Below, piece by piece: positions 1-7,189 of a DNA stretch of 20,948 nucleotides. The DNA is taken from IMG/VR virus record IMGVR_UViG_3300042156_000024, positions 1 through 20,948 of that record; one strand, given 5' to 3'. Position numbers and translations under genes: made by a program. This DNA comes from a virus. How positions within the stretch are numbered: the stretch's first letter is position 1; the number at the start of each line of letters is the position of its first letter. The notes under the pieces were generated by a model that was given only the letters and a program-made list of their open reading frames with translations, made no database searches and was not told where the DNA came from.

Positions 1-887
1 GGGGTAACCGAAGTGCTTAGCGCGGTGTTAGGGCCGCTAATCACAGGGATAGTCATAGAGATAGACGGGCGGAAACCTACGGGAAGAGTAGCCAAAACGG
101 TTCCGTTTGTCGCCGTACCCCCGGTGATCTGGAGTTCCAGCTGTACATTATCCATAATCAACCGGACTGCCGCCCTCCTAGTCCCTGCTATAGTCCATCC
201 ATTCTGCAAGGTTAAGTTCGTAAAGGTTTGTGCGGCCAGGCCGGTGCCTCCGTTTGCTACGGGCGTAATGGTTGAGGCAGATGTAACAAGCCCCTTGGCG
301 TTAACCGTAACCGAGCCGTATGTCCCCGCCCCAACACCTGACGCGGCAAGGGTAATTGCCGCCGTTGCGTTGGCTGTACCGTCGAAGTTAACGGACCACG
401 TTGCGTCCCCCGTGGTCGATATGCTGCGGGACGCGGCTAGAGCAGTTGCTGCCGCAGCGAGCCCGGTAACGTTTCCGGTACCGCCCTGCGCGATACTCAG
501 CGCTGTAGTCAACCCTGTAAGGCTCGTGATGTCGCTGTTAGCGCCGGAGCTGGCTGCCGCCAATGCCGTGCGACCTGCGGCAGCGTTTGCAATACCCCCG
601 AGCGTTCTACCTAGTGCTGAAAGGTCGTAGGTCGCGAGAGTGTTCGCGCCAGCGGCATACAGCCCCTTGTTCGCTGATAGGGTCAAACTGGCGAGCGAAG
701 CGACGTTCGGCGAAACAAGCGCCGCCGCGTCCTCCTCCATCTGCGCCCACGTCTTGCGCTGAACCCCCAGGCGGTCAGGCACGCTCGCAGCGGAAGACTG
801 AAGCAACAGATCGAACACCGTCGCGTTGTCGTCGAGGTCTCGGGGGTCGGTCGAAGGGACCGGATTCATCGTATTGTAATTACTCAT
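1..887 (-). CDS. Tail fibre protein, N-terminal part (runs off the left edge)
   Basis: The frame is open from ATG 887-885 to the window edge, about 295 residues without a stop. The N-terminus (MSNYNTMNPVPSTDPRDL, then a stretch with KTWAQMEEDAAAL) is of the kind that attaches phage fibres to the tail. It is followed by Ala/Gly/Thr-rich low-complexity shaft sequence, including SIAQGGTGNVTGLAAAA, a TGDATWSVNFDGTANATAAI segment and NAKGLVTSASTITPVANGG. These AQGGTG and TGDATWSV motifs are typical of trimeric side or tip fibres of proteobacterial phages. The receptor-binding C-terminus lies outside the window. The start overlaps the stop of the preceding minor tail gene as ATGA, so the two are probably translationally coupled. 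The fibre class is a confident call; the receptor is unknown. Confidence 0.85.
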   Translation of the reverse strand, partial: MSNYNTMNPVPSTDPRDLDDNATVFDLLLQSSAASVPDRLGVQRKTWAQMEEDAAALVSPNVASLASLTLSANKGLYAAGANTLATYDLSALGRTLGGIANAAAGRTALAAASSGANSDITSLTGLTTALSIAQGGTGNVTGLAAAATALAASRSISTTGDATWSVNFDGTANATAAITLAASGVGAGTYGSVTVNAKGLVTSASTITPVANGGTGLAAQTFTNLTLQNGWTIAGTRRAAVRLIMDNVQLELQITGGTATNGTVLATLPVGFRPSISMTIPVISGPNTALSTSVT

Positions 888-1399
888 GGCTGCGGCCAGT
901 CCTCGTTAATTGCGGTGTCCATGGCTTCGATGTAGACCTGCCAAGGGTTCAAAGGCCACTCGCGATTCATCGCGTAATCAAAGATGTCAGCGTACAAAAT
1001 GTAATCAGGCAATATCTCGGCCCACCCTGGATCTAGCAAAGGTCTATTCCTTACTTCACAAGTTACGCTATAGCGCCAAAGGAATTTACCTGTTAGCTCT
1101 CCTCCAACCGGTGTCTCAGTGAACCGTACCTCTTGATCTTCGAAGCCCAAAGGCGTCAGGACGTTCAGCGTGAACCATCCTGCGCCTACAACCTGCGCAG
1201 CCCAAGCCTCGAACAGCGACGCCTGCGGCGAAGTCATCGTCCAGCGTAGCGAAACCATGGTCGGAACGTTGCGGAATTCAATCCGCTGGCGCGCCCGTCC
1301 GCTGTCCATCGGAGTGCGGCGGATGTTATTGACCGGCGTAAACCCGTAACTCTCGCGCAGTGGGCACGGCAGCCCTTCCGGGTAGGCTGGAATCGGCAT
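884..1399 (-). CDS. Minor tail protein
   Basis: The protein has 171 residues. It resembles a family of small tail proteins of Pseudomonas and Burkholderia siphophages: an N-terminal segment around GFTPVNNIRRTPMDSGRARQ, a central FRNVPTMVSLRWTMTSPQA followed by FEAWAAQVVGAGWFTL, and a conserved arginine/tryptophan region (LWRYSVTCEVRNRPLLDPGW). No catalytic motif, signal peptide or membrane helix is visible. Its start overlaps the tape-measure stop as TGATG and its stop overlaps the fibre start as ATGA. It therefore sits between tape measure and fibre, where distal tail proteins are encoded. The family assignment is from memory of the sequence style; the exact role in the tail tip is unknown. 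Confidence 0.65.
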   Translation of the reverse strand: MPIPAYPEGLPCPLRESYGFTPVNNIRRTPMDSGRARQRIEFRNVPTMVSLRWTMTSPQASLFEAWAAQVVGAGWFTLNVLTPLGFEDQEVRFTETPVGGELTGKFLWRYSVTCEVRNRPLLDPGWAEILPDYILYADIFDYAMNREWPLNPWQVYIEAMDTAINEDWPQP

Positions 1400-4248
1400 C
1401 AGCGGCCCGCCGTCTGCAAACCGAACTTACGGTTCATCGCGTCAGCGGTGCGCCCATCGCCCAGCAAGTCCGCTACGAAAACATCGATCATCTTCTCCCC
1501 CTGGTCGCCAGTCCGCTCTTCCGATTGTCCGGCGCGCGATGCGTCTTCGATCAAGTTTACCGTAGTGTTGCCTGTTCCGGTTGGGGATTTGATGTCGTTC
1601 AAGGTTTTGTCCAGTTTGGCGCTGGTCTGAGCGGTGGTAACGCGTTCCCCTTTCTGTAGGAGCCAAGTGCCTGTCTGCGGTACGGCGTCGATACCGTCGT
1701 GCGCCATGCCGGCCAGCGCTACGCCTTCTGCCACTGCTGTAGTGGAGAGGATGGCGGCAGTAGCGGGAATGGCCGCGCCGCCTAAAGTGGCGATAGAAGC
1801 CAAAGCAGCCGCGGGAGCGTAGGCGGTGGCGATAGCCGTACCGGTGATACCGGCTTGGGCGATAGACGCCGCGGATGCGGTAGAGCCTACCAAGAGCTGC
1901 ACGGCTTGGTACACGAGCCACTGAGCCGCCATCTTGACCAGGGCGCCTACCACGGCTTGCACCATGGTTCTTCCGAGATCCGAGAACGCTTCCCCTACCG
2001 ACTTAGTGCCGTCAAGGATCGACATGAAGCTTTCCGCTAGGCCGTCGCTCAGAGTGTCAAGCGTACCGGTGACCATTTCTGCAGCTTGCGCACTGAAGTT
2101 TGTAGCCTCCTCAGCCCAGTTTGCCCAACCTTCGGACGCGCCGAGGAAGAACGAACCCTGCGCTTCATCCAGTTGGTTGTAGTAGTCCTGCTGCATCACT
2201 AGGCGCGATGCCAGGTTCTCCTCGAGGATCGCAGTCTCTTGGGTGTAAAGATCTTCGCTGATTTGTCCGGTGTTGAACTGCTTGTTCAGTTTGTCGACTT
2301 CGGACTGATATTCCTTACGGATCGCCAGGTCTTCTTTCAGACGTTCGCGCAGCTTCTCGCCGGAGCCGAGTCCTGCCAGTTGCGAGTCTAGGCCTTCCTG
2401 TGCGGTGCTGAGCTTCGACGCTTGGTTCTCCTGGAACGCAGCGAGCTTGCCTGCTTCGGCTGTCGCCTGTTTGCGTGCCGCGACTTCCTGCTCCAAAGCC
2501 ACGTTGCGCTTCAACTGCGCTGTGATCAGCGCTTCGCTGGCGAGCAGCGACTTCTGGTCAGCGGTCTGAATCTGTTTCGACTTGATGTCGGCAATTTCTT
2601 GCTGGAACTTCGCGAGAGCCTGCGCCTGAACGCCGAGCTTCTCGTTAGTCTCCGATTGGAGCTGAAGCGCTGCGGCTTGCTGCCGCAAGCTGTCAAGCAT
2701 CTTCTGGCCGGCATCTTCACGAACAGCTTTCGGCGCTGCTACTTTATCCGCTTTGAATTGTTCCTCAGCGGCTTTGCGCAACTGGGCGATTTGAGCTTCG
2801 CTGTACTGCACACCGCGAGCTGCGGCCGCCGCGACCTGTTTGTCAATCTCCGCGAAACGCTTGGCGAGCTTGTCAGTCTTAGGCGCCGTTTCGTCTAGGG
2901 ATTTGTTCAGGGCTTCGACAGCCGCGATGCCTCGGCGGTCTTTAGCGGCGGCGTCTTCTTGTGCGGCGATACGTTTACGTTTTTCTTCTTCCTCCACCAG
3001 CCCATCAGTAATCTGCTTCTGAATCTCAGCCTCACCATTACGTCCAGCGCCGCGAGAACCGGTTCCTAGACGACGCGCATTCTCTAGGGCTTCCTGCAGG
3101 TCTGCCATTTTCTCTTCAAAGGTCGCTTCGCGGCCGATATCGAGGATCGCGTCCCACGCGCCTTTGGCGACGTTCTTAACAGTCAGCCATGCGGATTCAA
3201 CGTACCCGAGGTCTTCGCGGATCTTTTCCGCACGGCGTGTCAACGCTTCGGCGTATGTCTGTTCGGCTAGGGAGGCTGCCCCCTGTGCATCGCCTTGGCG
3301 CTGCAAGGCTTCGATCTGCGCGTAGGTCGACGTGGTTAGGAAGTTCATCGAGTCGTTCAACTCGCGAATTGCCTTAACCGGATCCTTAGCGATCTTCTCA
3401 AAGTCCTTGACAGTTTCTTCAGCCGCTTTGCCTGTGGCTTCCTGCATCTTCAGAGCGGCAATGGCGATCGCGTCGAACGAGGACGCGGGGATCTTACCGG
3501 AGGCCGCCAGTTGCGCGAGCACAGCCGCAGCGGCGCCGATGGTGCCGACGGACTGGCTGACGCTCTGCGCCAGCGTAGCGAGATGATCGGAGCTTGTGCC
3601 TGCTGCGTTGCCGCTTAGCGTTAGCGCCTTCTCGAATGCTGTAGCTTCGTCGCTGCCTTGCTTATAGGCAACGGTCAGCGCGACGGCAGCGGCAGCAGCT
3701 AAGGTGAAGGGGTTGATCAGCCCGAGAACGTAACCTCCAAGCGCTTTGGCCGCAGGGCCGATGCCTCCGAACATGTCCTTAAGCTGGCCGCCTTGCTGCA
3801 GGAAGACAGTAAGCGGGTTTTGACCGGCTGCCAGGGAAGTGGCAATGTCGGTAAACTGGGCAGGAACCCCGCGAAGGTTCGCGGCCAGTTGCTTGGCGGT
3901 TAAACCGTTGGCGTCGAATTGCTTGCCGTTCTTGGCTAGCACACCGTTAGTGGATTCAACGGCCTTGCGGGTCTCGTTCAGCTTGGCGAGGTAGACGTTG
4001 TAGTCTTCGGTCGGGAGGCGACCTGCGTCACGGTGCGCCTTGAGCTGCTGCTCCATCTTGTCGAGGCGGGAATACGCAGCGACTGTAGGGTCGATCTGAC
4101 CGACCAAACGATCCAGGGATTCGCCTTGCTTCTTGGCTTCGCGCGTGGCCGATGCCAAAGCACGTTCGGCCTGATTCATACCGCGTTCGAAACCGGCGGT
4201 ATTTGCAACGAGATCCAGCGTCAGCTGGCCCAGCGAGGCGGTGGCGAT
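1399..4248 (-). CDS. Tail tape measure protein (lambda gpH-like), probable AUC start
   Basis: The protein has 949 residues if it starts at the ATC codon 4248-4246. The first ATG in frame is at 4179 and would give 926. The region before that ATG translates as ATASLGQLTLDLVANTAGFE, the usual N-terminus of this family, and is preceded by AGGAGG with an 8-nt spacer. An in-frame TAG at 4263-4261 rules out any further extension, so I place the start at 4248. The protein is rich in Ala, Gln, Lys and Glu, with long coiled-coil stretches. It has a hydrophobic block around ALGGYVLGLINPFTLAAAAA and a C-terminal part resembling the lambda tape-measure C-terminal domain (SEGWANWAEEA, then VQAVVGALVKMAAQWLVYQA). 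The protein fixes tail length and is ejected with the DNA. At about 1.5 angstrom per residue it suggests a tail near 140 nm. Confidence 0.9.
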   Translation of the reverse strand: MATASLGQLTLDLVANTAGFERGMNQAERALASATREAKKQGESLDRLVGQIDPTVAAYSRLDKMEQQLKAHRDAGRLPTEDYNVYLAKLNETRKAVESTNGVLAKNGKQFDANGLTAKQLAANLRGVPAQFTDIATSLAAGQNPLTVFLQQGGQLKDMFGGIGPAAKALGGYVLGLINPFTLAAAAAVALTVAYKQGSDEATAFEKALTLSGNAAGTSSDHLATLAQSVSQSVGTIGAAAAVLAQLAASGKIPASSFDAIAIAALKMQEATGKAAEETVKDFEKIAKDPVKAIRELNDSMNFLTTSTYAQIEALQRQGDAQGAASLAEQTYAEALTRRAEKIREDLGYVESAWLTVKNVAKGAWDAILDIGREATFEEKMADLQEALENARRLGTGSRGAGRNGEAEIQKQITDGLVEEEEKRKRIAAQEDAAAKDRRGIAAVEALNKSLDETAPKTDKLAKRFAEIDKQVAAAAARGVQYSEAQIAQLRKAAEEQFKADKVAAPKAVREDAGQKMLDSLRQQAAALQLQSETNEKLGVQAQALAKFQQEIADIKSKQIQTADQKSLLASEALITAQLKRNVALEQEVAARKQATAEAGKLAAFQENQASKLSTAQEGLDSQLAGLGSGEKLRERLKEDLAIRKEYQSEVDKLNKQFNTGQISEDLYTQETAILEENLASRLVMQQDYYNQLDEAQGSFFLGASEGWANWAEEATNFSAQAAEMVTGTLDTLSDGLAESFMSILDGTKSVGEAFSDLGRTMVQAVVGALVKMAAQWLVYQAVQLLVGSTASAASIAQAGITGTAIATAYAPAAALASIATLGGAAIPATAAILSTTAVAEGVALAGMAHDGIDAVPQTGTWLLQKGERVTTAQTSAKLDKTLNDIKSPTGTGNTTVNLIEDASRAGQSEERTGDQGEKMIDVFVADLLGDGRTADAMNRKFGLQTAGR

Positions 4249-4262
4249 GGCTAAGGCCTCCT
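4246..4262 (-). promoter_or_regulatory. Ribosome binding site and AUC start of the tape measure gene
   Basis: On the minus strand AGGAGG lies at 4262-4257, then the 8-nt spacer CCTTAGCC, then ATC at 4248-4246. The spacer contains the TAG stop of the preceding chaperone frame (4253-4251). No ATG, GTG or TTG occurs between the in-frame stop at 4263-4261 and the ATG at 4179, and that ATG has no clear Shine-Dalgarno sequence. Confidence 0.6.
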
Positions 4263-4532
4263 AGAAGCTTGCAAGACACGCAAGAAGTCTTGCGGCGTGG
4301 CGTATCTGAGTTCGTCGTCCGATTCCCGATTAGGGATGAAATCCGCGACCTTTACCTTCTTGTTTCCCATCAGCTGCGCGCCTGTGGTGCAGATCAGCGC
4401 GGCAGCCTGCTCGATGCGTTCCGCGATGTTCAGGCCCCCGTGGCGCTGCATGTACCGAGCCCATTGCCGCGCTTCGACCAGTGACATGTTCTGTTGGGCT
4501 TCGGCGATCGTTCGACCGCCTATGCCGTTCAT
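4251..4532 (-). CDS. Tail assembly chaperone, downstream frame (lambda gpT-like part of a frameshift product)
   Basis: From ATG 4532 the frame encodes 93 residues (MNGIGGRTIAEAQQN, then MSLVEARQWARYMQRHGGLN). The frame is already open from 4586, directly after a TAA at 4589-4587, and upstream of the ATG it reads EPPEDLWFELV. That looks like genuine protein sequence of this family and would be lost with the ATG start. It lies in the -1 frame relative to the preceding chaperone gene, whose stop is at 4537-4535. This is the layout of lambda G and G-T: a short upstream protein, a ribosomal slip, and a longer fusion that carries a tape-measure-binding part. I infer that the main product is a fusion made by -1 frameshifting within 4586-4538. 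Independent initiation at 4532 is possible but has no strong ribosome binding site. Confidence 0.7.
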   Translation of the reverse strand: MNGIGGRTIAEAQQNMSLVEARQWARYMQRHGGLNIAERIEQAAALICTTGAQLMGNKKVKVADFIPNRESDDELRYATPQDFLRVLQASRRP

Positions 4533-4534
4533 AA

Positions 4535-4912
4535 CTAGTTCGAACCAGAGGTCTTCCGGGGGCTCGTCTTTGCTGATTGTGCTTCGTTAACCGCGGTGAT
4601 CAGCGCCAGGAACAGCGTATCGCACATCGCGCCGCGGCCTTCGATACCGGTCGTACCGAGAATGTCGGCCGTAGTGAAGATCGGACCTCCCTCCTCGTCG
4701 CACACCATGGTCGCAATCCGTGCGGCCAGGTGCTCCTGGTTGCCCTCGGCAGCCTTCCACGTATTGGTGATCGTGTGGTAAGACGCAAGGCGCACACAGA
4801 TATCGGCGGTCAGCTCTTCGCCTTCCGTGTTGTGCCATTTGATTTGGCGCTTCACGAAAGGTTCTTTGACGAACGCGCCTTGCGCTACCAAGTCTTTAAG
4901 ATTCAGGCCCAT
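4535..4912 (-). CDS. Tail assembly chaperone, upstream frame (lambda gpG-like)
   Basis: The protein has 125 residues and starts MGLNLKDLVAQGAFVKEP, then KRQIKWHNTEGEELTADICV. Its position between the tail tube and tape measure genes, its size and the overlapping -1 frame downstream fit the phage tail assembly chaperone family. These proteins coat the tape measure while the tube polymerises and are absent from the virion. The last 12 or so residues after ITAVNEA are low in complexity (SAKTSPRKTSGSN), as expected for a tail that exists only when the ribosome does not shift. ATG 4912 follows the tail tube stop after 3 nt, with only a weak GAG upstream, so expression probably depends on translational coupling. 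Confidence 0.75.
   Translation of the reverse strand: MGLNLKDLVAQGAFVKEPFVKRQIKWHNTEGEELTADICVRLASYHTITNTWKAAEGNQEHLAARIATMVCDEEGGPIFTTADILGTTGIEGRGAMCDTLFLALITAVNEAQSAKTSPRKTSGSN
4556..4586 (-). other. Candidate -1 programmed frameshift region
   Basis: A -1 slip must occur after the TAA of the -1 frame (4589-4587) and before the TAG of the zero frame (4537-4535). Inside that window the zero frame reads GCA AAG ACG AGC CCC CGG AAG. The best candidate is the run of five C at 4562-4558. There a proline tRNA on CCC would pair equally well after moving back one base. A second candidate is GCA AAG, where lysine AAG re-pairs as AAA. Neither is a canonical X XXY YYZ heptamer such as the GGGAAAG of lambda. 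Confidence 0.45.
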
Positions 4913-4915
4913 GGG

Positions 4916-5398
4916 TTAGCTCGACGACTTAGGAACGAGGACTGGTTCGCCGGACACCTGAATGCCGACAGTGGAAGTGACCATCGCATTCAGCGCGAAG
5001 GTGAAAGGGAAGCTGTTCATGTAGCCTTCGAACGCGATCCAGCTACGTGTCGGGGGCAGAACGAACTCCGGGTCGCCGCTACTATCAGTGCCGGTGGTTG
5101 GCGCGACGGTGTCGTCAGAGAAACCGATAACCCATTGCAAAGTTACACCGGCTGTCTTCAACTGGTGCAGACGAACCTGATTTACGTCAGAGGGGTCAAA
5201 CTGCAGGCCGAAAGTAGCAGCGCCTGGAGTGGCTAGGCCGGCTTCGTATTTACGGGCCAGGTCGTTCAGGCAGGTCGTTTCGATCTGATCAATGGCGGTA
5301 TCGATACCGTCAATCGAAGTGACGCAACCCACGTCCAGCAAATCGCCGGTATCGGGGTCGATCGTGTAGAGATCGGTTCCTTGTGACTTGATGGTCAT
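4916..5398 (-). CDS. Major tail tube protein
   Basis: The protein has 160 residues and starts MTIKSQGTDLYTIDPDTGDL. I chose ATG 5398-5396 because GAGG lies 8 nt upstream. An earlier in-frame ATG at 5440 would add 14 residues unlike the family and has no ribosome binding site. The central part (IDQIETTCLNDLARKYEAGL) and the C-terminal part with FEGYMNSFPFTFALNAMVTS and an Ig-like GIQVSGEPVLVP end match lambda gpV/HK97-type tail tube proteins. Hexamers of such proteins stack to form the non-contractile tube. Its place directly before the chaperone pair supports the call. Confidence 0.88.
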   Translation of the reverse strand: MTIKSQGTDLYTIDPDTGDLLDVGCVTSIDGIDTAIDQIETTCLNDLARKYEAGLATPGAATFGLQFDPSDVNQVRLHQLKTAGVTLQWVIGFSDDTVAPTTGTDSSGDPEFVLPPTRSWIAFEGYMNSFPFTFALNAMVTSTVGIQVSGEPVLVPKSSS

Positions 5399-5464
5399 GG
5401 GTGAAGCCTCGTCGAAGTAATGAACGTTCGGCGGAAGCATACCATGTGGCGGGGGTTTCGCAAA

Positions 5465-5830
5465 TTAGCGATTGACGATCCAATCGAGGTGGAATGTCGT
5501 ACGGTAAAGGCCGGTCTCCGTGTCCCTCATGTTCCCCGCGTAGAAGGTTATGTAGCTCTGCAATTCCACGGCGTAACGGATGGCTTTCGCGATCTCGGTA
5601 CTAGAGGATTGGGTGGGAGCGTAAGCGTCGACCTGGAGGCTGATTTGATCAGCGTCGGGGCGGCAGTTCAACATGTTATACGGGTCGCCGCCGATCCATT
5701 GGTAAACCACGTATGGTTTGGTTACCTGTTGCGGGGCGACCCCAAAAGGATAAATCCGTGGCTCCGGCGATCCGAGCAGGGTTAGTACCGTTGGGTCGGC
5801 TTTGCATACTGTGTAGAAAGGTACGTCCAA
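5465..5830 (-). CDS. Tail completion protein, DUF3168-like
   Basis: The protein has 121 residues and a TTG start (5830-5828). A GGGGA sequence about 7 nt upstream supports this start: it reads AGGGGACTGACC before the TTG. Features of the family are the N-terminal VCKADPTVLTLLG, the RIYPFGVAPQQVTKPYVVYQ segment, a QISLQVDAYAPT strand and the C-terminal LYRTTFHLDWIV strand. Members such as lambda gpU-type and SPP1 gp17-type proteins cap or complete the head-proximal end of the tail. The gp10-like gene ends two bases before its start, so the two are coupled. Confidence 0.78.
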   Translation of the reverse strand: MDVPFYTVCKADPTVLTLLGSPEPRIYPFGVAPQQVTKPYVVYQWIGGDPYNMLNCRPDADQISLQVDAYAPTQSSSTEIAKAIRYAVELQSYITFYAGNMRDTETGLYRTTFHLDWIVNR

Positions 5831-5832
5831 GG

Positions 5833-6273
5833 TCAGTCCCCTATCTTCAAAAGCTCGAATCTAGCGCTGGAAATAAACTCGCGGAATACCGCTTCTCTAT
5901 TCTGCGACAAAGCGTTTTGCATGAAGGGCTGCGCTCTCATGCGTGAGTTACCTAGGGTTATCCACCACCAATAATAGGTGTTGCCGCCGCGCTGCCCGCG
6001 CTTTGTCTTGCGAACGCCTACCGACACTTTGGTCGATCCAGTTTCCGCGAAATACTTCGTATCTTCTATCAATGCGATGTTTTTCGAGATGTCAGGAACT
6101 GTGCGAGGGTCATCGATCGCGCTGGCACGTTGGATAGCGTCCTTAAGCACAATGTCCATGGCGTCTTTCGCGGCGGGTACGACTATCTTTCGCTGCATTT
6201 CCTGGCTAAGCGTTTTGAACCGAGCAGAGAGTGCCTCGGTCCCGGTCAGCTTGTATGTGATCCAATCGGCCAT
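5833..6273 (-). CDS. HK97 gp10-like tail/neck component
   Basis: The protein has 146 residues and starts MADWITYKLTGTEALSARF. The N-terminal helical part (LSQEMQRKIVVPAAKDAMDI), the basic VSVGVRKTKRGQRGGNTYYW stretch and the ITLGNSRMRAQPFMQNAL motif (usually G-T-x-x-M-x-A-x-P-F-x-x-P-A) are hallmarks of the HK97-gp10-like family. These proteins act at the head-tail joint or tail terminus. The gene comes just before the tail completion gene, the usual order. The head-tail adaptor gene normally found directly upstream is instead 3.5 kb away, beyond the cassette described in the findings. Confidence 0.85.
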   Translation of the reverse strand: MADWITYKLTGTEALSARFKTLSQEMQRKIVVPAAKDAMDIVLKDAIQRASAIDDPRTVPDISKNIALIEDTKYFAETGSTKVSVGVRKTKRGQRGGNTYYWWWITLGNSRMRAQPFMQNALSQNREAVFREFISSARFELLKIGD

Positions 6274-6284
6274 GGCTGCGCTCG

Positions 6285-6980
6285 CTACGCGATCATTTCA
6301 GGGGGCATCTTAGCACCTTTCGCGTAATTATCTTCGGCCCACAACGGTTGCAGGTTAGAGAAATGGCAAAGGGCCTCAATCTCCTCGGCGGTGGACGCTG
6401 AAGCTAAAGGTATCCTGTGGTCTATATGCCATTCGGTTCCGCGGTTACCCCAAGACATGCCGGGAGAAAATTGCCGTTCTAAATGGGCGCGAAGTTCTAC
6501 GTAACTGCAGCCGATCATTTTAGCAGTTGGGGATTCCTTCCGAATTCTCTTAGCAGAAAAAGCCATGAGGATACGGGCTCGACACAAAGTCTCCAAGGCA
6601 TAGATCGGGTCTTGGCGATAGCGGCGTTTCCGGTACTCAGATTCAGTTTTCGCGCGCCTCTCGGAGTTAACGGCCTTCCATTCTTTCGTCTTCTGTCTGA
6701 AGAAGTCAGGTCTTTCAGCATATCGCTCTTTATGTTTCGCGCTGTAATGCTCCGGCTTTTTAGCATAGGCAGCTTTCTTCGCCGCAGAGACCTTTTCGGG
6801 ATTCGCCGCACGATACTCGGCCATCTGCGCTAAGCGCTTTTCTCTGTTCCGCTGATAGTCTTCAGATTTCTTCGCGGTGAAACAAGGTCGGCACCAGAAA
6901 TGCAAGCCATCTTTTGTTGATTTGCGCGGAGGGTATTCAGTAAGGGGTTTTTCGGTTTTGCAGAGGGTACAGGTCTTCAT
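6285..6980 (-). CDS. Free-standing HNH homing-type endonuclease
   Basis: The protein has 231 residues. The N-terminus carries a zinc ribbon (C4, C7, C30, C33). The middle is a highly basic region of short repeated motifs with Tyr, Arg and Lys (residues about 45-125, for example YAKKPEHYSAKHKERYAERP). This probably contacts DNA. The C-terminus is an HNH fold: WHIDHRIPLA with H185, D187 and H188, then HFSNLQPLWAEDN with N209 and N218. It is a stand-alone gene of the kind that inserts itself into phage structural operons. It starts behind GAGAG about 7 nt upstream and ends 11 nt before the gp10-like gene. A terminator lies upstream, so its expression may be separate from the cassette. It looks intact. 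Confidence 0.88.
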   Translation of the reverse strand: MKTCTLCKTEKPLTEYPPRKSTKDGLHFWCRPCFTAKKSEDYQRNREKRLAQMAEYRAANPEKVSAAKKAAYAKKPEHYSAKHKERYAERPDFFRQKTKEWKAVNSERRAKTESEYRKRRYRQDPIYALETLCRARILMAFSAKRIRKESPTAKMIGCSYVELRAHLERQFSPGMSWGNRGTEWHIDHRIPLASASTAEEIEALCHFSNLQPLWAEDNYAKGAKMPPEMIA

Positions 6981-7097
6981 TCAGATGCTCTCAAGTCGGA
7001 GGCGGGTCAGTCGTTTGGTGTTGCGCGGAAGGCAGTGACTAAGCTGCTCTTCGGATGGCCGTCCTATCCGCGAACCAAGTGTAACTAAATCGTAGGC

Positions 7098-7122
7098 AAA
7101 AGAAAACCCGCCTAAGCGGGTT
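7098..7122 (-). terminator. Intrinsic terminator after the methyltransferase gene
   Basis: On the minus strand AACCCGC, a TTAG loop and GCGGGTT form a perfect 7-bp stem, followed by TTTTCTTTT. It lies 57 nt after the methyltransferase stop and 118 nt before the HNH start, closing the cassette. Confidence 0.85.
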
Positions 7123-7173
7123 CCCGTACTGCACCGAAAGATTTGGGCTTCTACGAGAGGCCTATCGGTTAAT

Positions 7174-7189
7174 GGTTATCAGGATAACC
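7174..7189. repeat. Perfect palindrome, partly repeated near 20525
   Basis: GGTTATCAGGATAACC is a 7-bp inverted repeat with a 2-nt centre that contains the methyltransferase stop codon, and CTTTT follows the core. A near copy (GGTTATCAGGATAATCC, then TTTT) lies at 20525-20545. The two share 14 identical bases. Confidence 0.5.

Noticed and set aside
13-630. Plus-strand open frame of 205 codons at the left edge
   Set aside because: It is antisense to the tail fibre gene, whose minus-strand translation has typical fibre motifs and continues to the window edge.
1-887. Diversity-generating retroelement target in the fibre gene
   Set aside because: No reverse transcriptase and no template repeat with adenine-specific differences is seen in the window, and the C-terminal part where a variable region would lie is missing.
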